Below are positions 1-6,689 of a DNA stretch of 18,143 nt, piece by piece. Within the stretch, counting starts at the first letter, position 1. Each line of letters starts with the position of its first letter. Where the stretch lies: assembly GCA_964425855.1 (NCBI GenBank), contig CAYROE010000020.1, positions 1-18,143 of the forward strand. The letters are read 5' to 3'. The position numbers and the translations under genes are program-made. Source of the DNA: S143-63 sp964425855 (GTDB taxonomy: Archaea; Thermoproteota; Thermoprotei_A; Sulfolobales; Acidilobaceae). Under the pieces are notes generated by a model. The model was not told the DNA's origin. It was given only the letters and a program-made list of their open reading frames with translations, and searched no databases.

Positions 1-230
1 CATTAAACAGGTGTGAGGCTGAAAAGATGATAGATGAAACAAAGGTATCAAAAGTACTCCGGGGATACAGAGGGTTTAGGGCAGATATTGATTCTCTGAT
101 AGATTTAGTGTACAGGGTCTCAGAGCTTCTCAATAGAAAAAACATATTGGAGCTTGACCTAAACCCGATTATTGTTAATAGAGATGGGGCTTATGCGGTA
201 GACGTAAGAATAGTAAGATGTAATGGTTAG
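1..230 (+). CDS. ADP-forming acyl-CoA synthetase, ATP-grasp (beta) subunit or domain, C-terminal fragment
   Basis: The reading frame is open from the window's left edge (first full codon at base 3) to a TAG at 228-230, so this is only the C-terminal 75 or so residues of a longer protein. The fragment reads LNRCEAEKMIDE, then KVLRGYRGFRADIDSLIDL, then ELDLNPIIVN and AVDVRIV. The GYRG..ADI..LID block and the late L(D/E)LNP motif followed by AVD.RI are typical of the end of the ATP-grasp domain of NDP-forming acyl-CoA synthetases (acetate/acyl-CoA ligase, ADP-forming). In fermenting archaea this enzyme turns acyl-CoA, ADP and phosphate into the acid, CoA and ATP. The internal ATG at 27 is not the real start, because the conserved match begins upstream of it. 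I cannot tell whether this is a separate beta subunit or the end of an alpha-beta fusion. Its stop lies 23 bases from the converging iorB stop. Confidence 0.85.
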   Translation, partial: LNRCEAEKMIDETKVSKVLRGYRGFRADIDSLIDLVYRVSELLNRKNILELDLNPIIVNRDGAYAVDVRIVRCNG

Positions 231-253
231 ATGAGAAAGATTATAAGGCTATA

Positions 254-847
254 TTAGCTGGTTAATTTTTCTTCAGCCCACTTTTTGCCTCTTTTGAACA
301 CTTCAATGTTTTTCTCGGGTTTCTTTAGGTTCGTTCTAATAGCGTCTATGATGGCTTCTTCTTTAATATATTCTTTTAGTATACTGGTTTGATATGATGC
401 TCCTAACAGGAATATATTTGCTCCAAGGGGGTTTCCTGCTTTCTTTGCCTCATTGACTGCTGGTACGACGACGATGTTGAAGCCCTCTTTATCTAGGGAT
501 TCAACTATCTCGTCCAGTGATGGTATTTTTATTCCAGGAAGAGGTGGAGGAGTTATGTTATTGTCTACAAAGATCATTGAACCTTTCTTCAGATAGACAG
601 AATATCGTGCTGCTTCAATTGGATCCAGGCTAAGCATAAGGTCCCCGTTACCTGGTGGGATTAATGGAGCTTCTACATCGCCGACTCTTACATGGACTAT
701 GACTGAGCCTCCTCGTTGGCTGAGTCCGTGTGTTTCTGCTACGATTACTTTCCCTCCTGATTCTAGAACAGCGTTAGCTATTACGTTAGCTAGAGATATG
801 ATGCCCTGTCCTCCTACTCCTGAGAGTACTATATTAAGCGACTTCAT
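254..847 (-). CDS. iorB: Indolepyruvate:ferredoxin oxidoreductase, beta subunit
   Basis: This 197-residue protein is the gamma-type domain subunit of indolepyruvate oxidoreductase, which works with IorA in the oxidative decarboxylation of aryl pyruvates to aryl-acetyl-CoA with reduction of ferredoxin in the cytoplasm. The N-terminus carries the GVGGQG glycine motif (residues 10-15) and the block ETHGLSQRGGSV (38-49), both standard for the catalytic gamma domain of 2-oxoacid oxidoreductases and for IorB in particular. The length matches the family (about 190-200). The ATG at 847 is preceded by GGGAGGTGA with a 6-base gap, a strong ribosome binding site. It starts 21 bases after the iorA stop, so the two genes form an iorA-iorB operon on the minus strand. 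Confidence 0.95.
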   Translation of the reverse strand: MKSLNIVLSGVGGQGIISLANVIANAVLESGGKVIVAETHGLSQRGGSVIVHVRVGDVEAPLIPPGNGDLMLSLDPIEAARYSVYLKKGSMIFVDNNITPPPLPGIKIPSLDEIVESLDKEGFNIVVVPAVNEAKKAGNPLGANIFLLGASYQTSILKEYIKEEAIIDAIRTNLKKPEKNIEVFKRGKKWAEEKLTS

Positions 848-868
848 GGGACGTCACCTCCCCATATA

Positions 869-2818
869 CTAAGAGGGTTTCGCCTCTCGCATGAGACGAA
901 GCCATTCTGGTGGAACCTCGTCGACTGGCTCAAAGGCGTCGAATGGACAGATCTGGGCGCATTCTCCGCATCCAGTACAAAGGAGTTCGTTGACGTATGC
1001 TTTACCATCGTCTTTTGAGTATATTGCTGGACAGTTGAAGGCTTTATAACATAGTCCGCATGCGGTACACTTGTCGTCATTTACTCTATATGCAACGGGG
1101 TAGACTCCTACTCTTCTACCGGCTGCAAGTGCTAAGAGTATGCATGCTCCCTTTGCCACTATTAGTGCAGGTTTCCTTTCCTTCTTTACGTATTCAATTG
1201 CTTCATAGAATTCTTTTTCTCCTTCCGCTATGTTAAACGCATCAATAACCTTGATGTATTCTACTCCAAGACCTTTTGCTGCATCAACTATGGAGAGCTC
1301 TGTTCCTTCAACTCCCCTGGCTGTAATTCCTATGCCTGGGTGGGGTTGGTGCCCGGTCATTGCCGTTGTACGGTTATCGAGGACGACCACTAGCATGGGG
1401 CTCCTATTATATACTGCGTTGGCAAGTCCAGGTAGTCCGGCGTGGAAGAACGTTGAGTCTCCTATTATAGCTATTGGCACCTTATCATCTTGTGCATGGG
1501 CCATTCCATTAGCTAGGCCTATGCTACCTCCCATCTCCACAATAGTATCTTGCATCTGGAACGGTGGATTTACTCCGAGACTATAACATCCGATGTCTCC
1601 ATTATAGATAGGCCGTATTCTAGCTTTACCCACTGCTCTGCGCAACGCGTAAAATACCGCTCTATAGGGGCATCCAGGGCATAATACGGGAGGCCGTGGA
1701 GGTAGTTTTATATCGGGCTTTATTATGGCTCGGTTATAATATGTTTTCTCGAGTCCTAATGCTTTGACCAGTAGGGTTTCTACATTGTGTAGTTCGAGCT
1801 CGCCTGTCTTCTTGAGGTGCCCAGTGCCTTTTCCATAGATTTTAGCTCTTATATCGTGATCGTAGAATAATGCTTTTGAAAGGGTCTCTATTACAGGATC
1901 GCCTTCTTCTATGAATATTACTTTTTCTCGTCCTTCTGCTTCGTTGAGGAGAAGACTCTTCGGGAGAGGAACTGAGGCGCTTAGTTTCAATAATCTTACA
2001 TTGTCTAGTAGACCGTGTGCTACAAGTATTTCTTTTGCATATCTATATCCTAGTCCTATAGCTACAACTAGGGTATCTGAATCAGGGTTTCCTTCTGCAC
2101 GGTTGAGTATCTGGTTCTGTGAGAGATCGTTTGATATCTTTTCCCATTTTTCGACTAGCTCTTCTCGTAGTTTACGTGCGTGTACAGGAACAAGAGTATA
2201 CTTTTCTGGATTCTTCACGAAGGTTCCTTTTCTATTAATCTTAGCTATATCGATCTCGCCAGTCTCGACTATGACCCTTGTGTGTGACACTCTGGTAGTT
2301 GTTCTTAGTATTACAGGATGTTTCCACTTTTCGCTTAACTTGAATGCCTCGATGATCGCTGTCTTTGCTTCTTGGGCTCCACCGGGCTCTACTACTGGGA
2401 TATATGCATGGATACCATACCATCTATTATCTTGCTCGTTCTGGCTGCTCCACATGCCTGGATCATCTGCTGATACAATAACTAGGGCACCTTCTACCCC
2501 CATGTATGCTGAGCTGAACAATGGATCTGCTGCCACGTTTACTCCTACGTGTTTCATAGAGGCTAGGGCAGGAACACCAGTAAGTGTGGCTCCTATTGCA
2601 GCTTCCAGGGCCACTTTCTCTTTTGTATTTCTCTCGACACGGCGACCACCGAGAATCCTAGACGCGTATGAGAGAGCTTCGGTGATCTCTGTAGAAGGAG
2701 TTCCAGGGTATGCGGAAGCAAAACTTACACCGTATTCTAATGCTCCTCGTGCGAAGGCTACGTTGCCAAGCATAATGACTCTTGAGCCTGGCTCGGCCAG
2801 AACTTCTCTATGGGCCAA
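869..2818 (-). CDS. iorA: Indolepyruvate:ferredoxin oxidoreductase, alpha subunit
   Basis: This is the large catalytic subunit of IOR, which oxidises indolepyruvate and other aryl pyruvates from aromatic amino acid transamination. With the TTG start at 2818 it has 649 residues, normal for the family. Visible parts in order: an N-terminal domain with AYPGTPSTE (36-44); the thiamine diphosphate region with GDSTFFHAG (from 453) and DNRTTAMTGHQ (481-491); and a C-terminal two-cluster ferredoxin domain with C584, C587, C590, C596 and C614, C617, C620, C624. The first cluster has five residues rather than three before its last Cys, as in other archaeal IorA. The frame continues upstream to 2995, but those 59 codons do not resemble the family. 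The TTG at 2818 has GGAGGGTG six bases upstream (2825-2832) and a TATA-like box centred near 2860. It is probably cotranscribed with iorB. Confidence 0.94.
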   Translation of the reverse strand: MAHREVLAEPGSRVIMLGNVAFARGALEYGVSFASAYPGTPSTEITEALSYASRILGGRRVERNTKEKVALEAAIGATLTGVPALASMKHVGVNVAADPLFSSAYMGVEGALVIVSADDPGMWSSQNEQDNRWYGIHAYIPVVEPGGAQEAKTAIIEAFKLSEKWKHPVILRTTTRVSHTRVIVETGEIDIAKINRKGTFVKNPEKYTLVPVHARKLREELVEKWEKISNDLSQNQILNRAEGNPDSDTLVVAIGLGYRYAKEILVAHGLLDNVRLLKLSASVPLPKSLLLNEAEGREKVIFIEEGDPVIETLSKALFYDHDIRAKIYGKGTGHLKKTGELELHNVETLLVKALGLEKTYYNRAIIKPDIKLPPRPPVLCPGCPYRAVFYALRRAVGKARIRPIYNGDIGCYSLGVNPPFQMQDTIVEMGGSIGLANGMAHAQDDKVPIAIIGDSTFFHAGLPGLANAVYNRSPMLVVVLDNRTTAMTGHQPHPGIGITARGVEGTELSIVDAAKGLGVEYIKVIDAFNIAEGEKEFYEAIEYVKKERKPALIVAKGACILLALAAGRRVGVYPVAYRVNDDKCTACGLCYKAFNCPAIYSKDDGKAYVNELLCTGCGECAQICPFDAFEPVDEVPPEWLRLMREAKPS

Positions 2819-2853
2819 GATATGCACCCTCCATTTATCAGGGTTAGGGCTAA

Positions 2854-2865
2854 GGGATAATAACA
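2854..2865 (-). promoter_or_regulatory. Candidate TATA box of iorA-iorB
   Basis: The minus strand reads TGTTATTATCCC. Its centre is about 42 bases upstream of the TTG at 2818. A start of transcription 25-27 bases downstream would fall near 2834 and give a leader of about 16 bases that contains the GGAGGGTG ribosome binding site. This supports the shorter iorA start. The call rests on position and composition only. Confidence 0.35.
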
Positions 2866-2969
2866 GGATCCCATAATCTCTGGGGTCTTCTCTATGGAGC
2901 TTTATTAGGTGGGTATTATGAATAGTCGGGATCATTAGTATACTATATTGACATTTGATTTCATGGCTA

Positions 2970-3013
2970 GGATATATTAGATTAGACACTACCACTTAAT
3001 AAAACCTAGGTGA
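2970..3013 (+). promoter_or_regulatory. Candidate promoter and ribosome binding site of the 3024 membrane protein gene
   Basis: GGATATATTAG at 2970-2980 resembles an archaeal TATA box and would place transcription start near 3000. AGGTGA at 3008-3013 is a good ribosome binding site, 7 bases before a TTG (3021) and 10 before an ATG (3024). A second AT-rich element, CTTAATAAAA at 2995-3004, could alternatively give a nearly leaderless transcript. Confidence 0.35.
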
Positions 3014-3023
3014 GACGAGCTTG

Positions 3024-3470
3024 ATGCATAGAAGACTCGTTATACTAGGAATGTTAGCGATTCTAGTCTTCTCGGTAGCCCTGGTTGTAAATGCCCAAGA
3101 GCTAAACGAGACCACTACTACAAATGTCACCGACACCGGTATAGCAAGCATAGTAGGAACTATTATGACTAATCCTCAGACAGGAACTGTAATGCTAATA
3201 GAGTTCATGCTGGGTTTTGGACTAGGATACACAGCGGTAAAAGCACTAAGATATATTATGGCATTCATCGGCATACTTCTACTCGGATCCGCTCTTTCAG
3301 TATGGAGCATAGGGGCAAATAGTGCTGAGATCGCAGAAAAAATAGGCATGGAGGTAAAACAGCTTCTTCCGCTGCTGAAGGGTCTAATGACGGTGTTTGG
3401 GACTATTGTTGTGGGTCCAGCGAGCGTTGGAGTCCTCGTGGGAATGATAGTTGCAAGTATAAAGAAGTAG
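3024..3470 (+). CDS. Small membrane protein with N-terminal signal segment, possibly FUN14-like
   Basis: I do not recognise this gene with certainty. The 148-residue product (from ATG 3024; a TTG one codon earlier is also possible) begins MHRRLVILG with a hydrophobic segment at about 5-23 ending VVNAQE, which looks like a signal peptide or anchor. A polar stretch with two N-glycosylation sequons follows (NET near 28, NVT near 34), suggesting it lies outside the cell. Hydrophobic helices then run at about 54-72, 76-97 and 121-145. The second and third contain LGFGLGYTAVKALRYI, reminiscent of the glycine-rich helix pair of archaeal FUN14-domain proteins; this is a weak resemblance, not a firm assignment. 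It lies divergent from iorA and ends in a T-rich inverted repeat shared with the converging stress protein gene, so it is probably transcribed alone. Confidence 0.75.
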   Translation: MHRRLVILGMLAILVFSVALVVNAQELNETTTTNVTDTGIASIVGTIMTNPQTGTVMLIEFMLGFGLGYTAVKALRYIMAFIGILLLGSALSVWSIGANSAEIAEKIGMEVKQLLPLLKGLMTVFGTIVVGPASVGVLVGMIVASIKK

Positions 3471-3484
3471 GTGTATTGACTCCA

Positions 3485-3509
3485 ATTTTTTATAATATAA
3501 ATAAAAAAT
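3485..3509. terminator. Bidirectional T-tract terminator between convergent genes
   Basis: A perfect 9-base inverted repeat, ATTTTTTAT (3485-3493) and ATAAAAAAT (3501-3509), is separated by seven A/T bases. It gives a run of six T on each strand, 15 bases after the plus-strand gene and about 60 bases after the minus-strand stress protein gene. Archaeal RNA polymerase stops at T-tracts, so one element could serve both genes. Confidence 0.55.
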
Positions 3510-3569
3510 GTATCTCAGTGCTTGCACCCGTCTTCATCGGATACCCTCAGTGTTCTGAAATAACGAATG

Positions 3570-4472
3570 CTATTCTTCACCGACATTTATTGGGTATACA
3601 ACCATGGGTATATCAATATATGCGATTAAACGCCATAAAGTTGTTCCCGTGATGTATTCGTGTAGCCTCTTCTTCTTCAAGGTTTTTCCAACCAATAGAC
3701 CAGTCACATTCAGCTGATCTATCGCTGAGATAATTGCCTTTGAGGGTTTCCCTTCCAGTATCATAGTCTTAGCTTCAATACCATACTCTTTTAATATGGA
3801 GACGGCTCGCGTAACTAGTTTCTTCGAGTCTGCTTCGCTCTCTCCTGATTCTATAACATGTACGACATATGCCTCTCCAGGTTTTCGTCTCCAGGCAGTT
3901 ACTAGTAGCGATCCAAAGTATCTTATCATATCGTCGCTCATGTTATCATCGACACCTATTAGGACACGTTTCAAAAAGTCTTGTTTTGTAGTATTCTCGC
4001 GGTAGAGTACAGAGACCTTTTCATCTTCTGCTTTGACTTTCAAAAGGATAACCGGTGTCCTTGATAGATTGATTACGCTTAGAGCCGTGCTTCCTATAGG
4101 GAAAATTTTGAGGAGGCCTCGTCCTTTGTGTCCTATCAATATTTCGGTGGCTCCTTCTTCGCTTGCTGTCTTGCATATTGCCTGGGCAGGATCCATTGGC
4201 GTATCGTTTATCACATAATAGGCATCCACTCCCTTAGACTTTAAGAACTCCACTTTTTGTTCAAAGTACTCTTTTGCTTTTTTCACATATTCAGAGATTA
4301 CCGCGTTTGGATCGAAGCCAGCCGCGGGATGATCTATTAGAGAATCCTCTACCGCATAAAACAATACTAGCTCAGATCCATATTTTCCGGCTATAGAGTA
4401 TGCGAAATCTATTATGGCATCACTTGCCTTGCTTAGATCAACGGCTACGAGAAGCTTGCTTAAAGGTTTCAC
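3570..4472 (-). CDS. Tandem universal stress protein (two UspA domains)
   Basis: The 300-residue product has two UspA-type domains, about 1-146 and 165-300. Each opens with a strand ending in Asp that fits nucleotide binding (LLVAVD at 7-12, LIGVDD at 171-176). The first domain has the full ATP-binding signature G-x2-G-x9-G-S (G114 to S128, within GHKGRGLLKIFPIGS). In the second the matching stretch is GKTLKKKRLHEYITG (262-276), which lacks the second glycine and is one residue longer, so only the first domain is likely to bind ATP in the usual way. The start is a GTG at 4472 with GGGGTGG seven bases upstream. It begins 31 bases after the DUF1646 transporter stop, so the two form an operon. 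In this arrangement Usp domains often sense or regulate the neighbouring transporter; that role is inferred. Confidence 0.88.
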   Translation of the reverse strand: MKPLSKLLVAVDLSKASDAIIDFAYSIAGKYGSELVLFYAVEDSLIDHPAAGFDPNAVISEYVKKAKEYFEQKVEFLKSKGVDAYYVINDTPMDPAQAICKTASEEGATEILIGHKGRGLLKIFPIGSTALSVINLSRTPVILLKVKAEDEKVSVLYRENTTKQDFLKRVLIGVDDNMSDDMIRYFGSLLVTAWRRKPGEAYVVHVIESGESEADSKKLVTRAVSILKEYGIEAKTMILEGKPSKAIISAIDQLNVTGLLVGKTLKKKRLHEYITGTTLWRLIAYIDIPMVVYPINVGEE

Positions 4473-4503
4473 TTTTATGCCACCCCATTTAACTTATCTC
4501 TTG

Positions 4504-5610
4504 TTAGATTGTTATGTGTATGCCTGCTACTTCAACTAGTATGAAATATATCATTAGAACTACTACACCAAACGGTACGCCTATCCTCGCCCACTCCTTG
4601 CTGGTTATCTTTAGTCTTCCCGCAGCTACGATATTTGGTATGTTGCCGGGGATAAGCATACCACCCGATACGAGTAGAGATAAGAGGGCACTCCTAATCT
4701 GTTCTTCTGTGAGCACAGGGCTGATCTCAGCAGCAGTTAAGGTTGCGTTATCAACAACGGCTGAAATAGTGTTCAGCCAGTAGAGTTGCCAGGCTTCTAG
4801 TTTACTAAAGTACCATGTCACAAGTGGTGTAAAGCTGTGTCCTAATAGTTCAAGTGCTGCGATGAATATGAATACTCTAATAGTTCTATCTATGATGTTT
4901 CTCATAGTTTCATTATACTCTGCTTCGACCCCTTCGACATGCACTCCTTCTCTTTTCAGTCGGATTGTCGTATATGCTGCTATTCCTATGATACCTGGTA
5001 TAATGTATATGCCTAAGAGACGAAATAGGTAGTCGAATGGAGCCCCAAGCTTGCTTATCGCTATAGTAGATAATGGTTCTCCAATAGGTGTGAGTGCTGC
5101 TCCTAGACCAACAGCGAAGGCGGTTAGTACGACGAACTCTATTTTTCTTTCTCTCGACATTTTGAGGGCGTCTGTTATTACGGATAATATTACCGCGGTA
5201 ACTATAACGCTGATTATGCTAGATATAAGGCCTAGTATAACGATGAACACGAATGTGAACACGTAGAAGCCTAGTTTCTGTATCAAGTTATTTATAAATC
5301 TATAGATGGGTTTGTGGTAGTAGAGGAATATAAGCCCGAATATGAATACGACCTGCGTTATGCCTATTGGGAGTCCAGAGACGGATACGGGGGTTGTTAA
5401 TGCTTTTTTGGCTAGAGCAACCAGTTCCTCGTGGTTAATGATATCATAGTGATAGTTTAGTGCCACACCTAGCAGTCCCATTAATAGGAAGAATGGTTCT
5501 AGGTTTTCCTCGATCTTCTTGGAGATGAATGGCAAGAATAGCACTGAGAATAGTATAGCGAAGAGTCCTAGTGTTAGTCCGAGTATTGGCTCTCCCACGG
5601 TTGATTCCAT
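4504..5610 (-). CDS. DUF1646-type membrane transporter (putative cation/ion transporter)
   Basis: This 368-residue, strongly hydrophobic protein has about ten membrane segments and two related signature loops: GLGAALTPIGEPLST (about 168-182) and DNATLTAAE (from 287) followed by GGMLIPGNIPN (316-326). The TPIGEP and PGNIPN pair in opposite halves resembles the ion transporter (NhaD/ArsB-like) fold, and the DNAT...GGMLIPGNIPN block is what I associate with the DUF1646 family, annotated as putative cation transporters. The substrate is unknown. I chose ATG 5610 over the in-frame ATG at 5631: GGTGGG (5616-5621) lies five bases upstream, and a TATA box at 5652-5660 would give a leader of about 20 bases. 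It is the first gene of an operon with the universal stress protein. Confidence 0.85.
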   Translation of the reverse strand: MESTVGEPILGLTLGLFAILFSVLFLPFISKKIEENLEPFFLLMGLLGVALNYHYDIINHEELVALAKKALTTPVSVSGLPIGITQVVFIFGLIFLYYHKPIYRFINNLIQKLGFYVFTFVFIVILGLISSIISVIVTAVILSVITDALKMSRERKIEFVVLTAFAVGLGAALTPIGEPLSTIAISKLGAPFDYLFRLLGIYIIPGIIGIAAYTTIRLKREGVHVEGVEAEYNETMRNIIDRTIRVFIFIAALELLGHSFTPLVTWYFSKLEAWQLYWLNTISAVVDNATLTAAEISPVLTEEQIRSALLSLLVSGGMLIPGNIPNIVAAGRLKITSKEWARIGVPFGVVVLMIYFILVEVAGIHITI

Positions 5611-5651
5611 GGTAACCCACCGTATAACCATGAAGTTCTAGGAACATGGTT

Positions 5652-5660
5652 TGTATATAA
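5652..5660 (-). promoter_or_regulatory. Candidate TATA box of the transporter-Usp operon
   Basis: The minus strand reads TTATATACA, close to the archaeal TATA consensus. Transcription would start near 5630, giving a leader of about 20 bases with GGTGGG in front of the ATG at 5610. It is the clearest promoter-like element in the window. Confidence 0.5.
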
Positions 5661-5735
5661 CAATGTAGTCATTACGTTTTCTAATAAACGAGAAATATTG
5701 ATTACTTATTGGATGCTAGGAAAGAGCGATATGAT

Positions 5736-5752
5736 AAGAAAATAATAATATT
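5736..5752 (-). terminator. T-rich stretch after etfA
   Basis: The minus strand here reads TATTATTATTTTCTTA, about 10-25 bases past the etfA stop. It is T-rich without a clear hairpin, consistent with archaeal intrinsic termination but weak on its own. Confidence 0.3.
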
Positions 5753-5761
5753 TAAAGTAGT

Positions 5762-6676
5762 TTACTTTCCTTTCTTCTCTTCTAGTTTCTTTATGAGCAC
5801 TGGTAGGAACTGGTATAGGTCGGCTACTACTCCGTAGTCGGCTAGCTTGAATATTGGGGCACTCTTATCTTTGTTAATTGCTACTATTATTTTTGAGTTG
5901 TTTACTCCTGCCATGTGCTGTGGAGCACCACTAATACCTATAGCAATGTATAGTTTTGGTGCCACTCTCTTACCGCTTATTCCTATCCAAGCGTCTTCTG
6001 GCAGCCACTTATAGTCTGCCGCTATAGGTCTGCTAGCTCCTACTTGTCCGCCGAGTAGTTCTGCTAGCTTGAATGCAAGCTCTAGATCTTCCTTCTTCTT
6101 GAATCCTCTTCCTACACCGACAATTATCTCGGCGTCTTCCAGGTTGATTCCGCTTAGCTGTTTCGGCTTTATCTCTAGTAGTTTTACGCTGTCTTCTTCT
6201 ACGCTTATCTCCTCTATGTTGCCTGAGCCCTCTCTTTGAACGGGTTCGAATACTTTTGCATTGATTAGTATTATGGCTGGATATGGGATTTTTTCTGTGG
6301 CAATTGCTCTTTCGCTGAGGAATCCTCTCTTGTATATGATGTGGTCGTCTTTGAATTCTACGCCTATTACGTCTGTGGCCATTGGAAGGTCGTAGATTCC
6401 TGCTAGTCTTGAGAGCGCGTCTCTGTTGTTCTTTGTACCGTGTCCTACTATCACTTTGGGTTGTTTTTCATTGTATAGCTTCTTGACGGCATTAAATAGA
6501 GCGCCGGGATGTTGGCTTCTTAGAACGTATACTTTTACGCCTAGCTTGGCTACTTCATCGGCCTTGTCGGTATCCTTGCCATATAATAGGACTTCCACGT
6601 CTCCAAGGTTGGAGACGGCTGAGAGTGATTCTTTAACTTCCTGAACGCCGCTAGCCACAATTATCGCGTTAACCAT
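5762..6676 (-). CDS. etfA: Electron transfer flavoprotein, alpha subunit
   Basis: EtfA carries the FAD of the ETF heterodimer, which shuttles electrons between dehydrogenases and an acceptor in the cytoplasm or at the membrane. The 304-residue product has the usual N-terminal half and a C-terminal FAD domain with GGQVGASRP (209-217), WIGISGK (230-236), LYIAIGISGAPQHMAG (242-257), IVAINKD and ADYGVVADL (280-287). Ser215, Arg216 and His254 match conserved flavin contacts. The usual QVGQTGK is WIGISGK here, a change at two positions near the flavin. The ATG at 6676 is preceded by GGGGTGA with a 6-base gap and starts 13 bases after the etfB stop, so etfB-etfA is one operon. No etfC/etfX-like or ETF:quinone oxidoreductase gene is visible nearby. 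Confidence 0.95.
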   Translation of the reverse strand: MVNAIIVASGVQEVKESLSAVSNLGDVEVLLYGKDTDKADEVAKLGVKVYVLRSQHPGALFNAVKKLYNEKQPKVIVGHGTKNNRDALSRLAGIYDLPMATDVIGVEFKDDHIIYKRGFLSERAIATEKIPYPAIILINAKVFEPVQREGSGNIEEISVEEDSVKLLEIKPKQLSGINLEDAEIIVGVGRGFKKKEDLELAFKLAELLGGQVGASRPIAADYKWLPEDAWIGISGKRVAPKLYIAIGISGAPQHMAGVNNSKIIVAINKDKSAPIFKLADYGVVADLYQFLPVLIKKLEEKKGK

Positions 6677-6689
6677 TCCTATTCACCCC

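Noticed and set aside
1230..1586. Plus-strand open frame of 118 codons opposite iorA
   Set aside because: It is antisense to the thiamine-binding region of IorA and has no motif of its own.
1911..2876. Plus-strand open frame of 321 codons opposite iorA
   Set aside because: It lies antisense to conserved iorA sequence, is Ser-rich with no recognisable domain, and its length follows from the codon bias of the real gene.
2819..2995. Upstream extension of IorA by 59 residues
   Set aside because: The sequence does not resemble IorA, and the ribosome binding site and TATA-like box favour the TTG at 2818.
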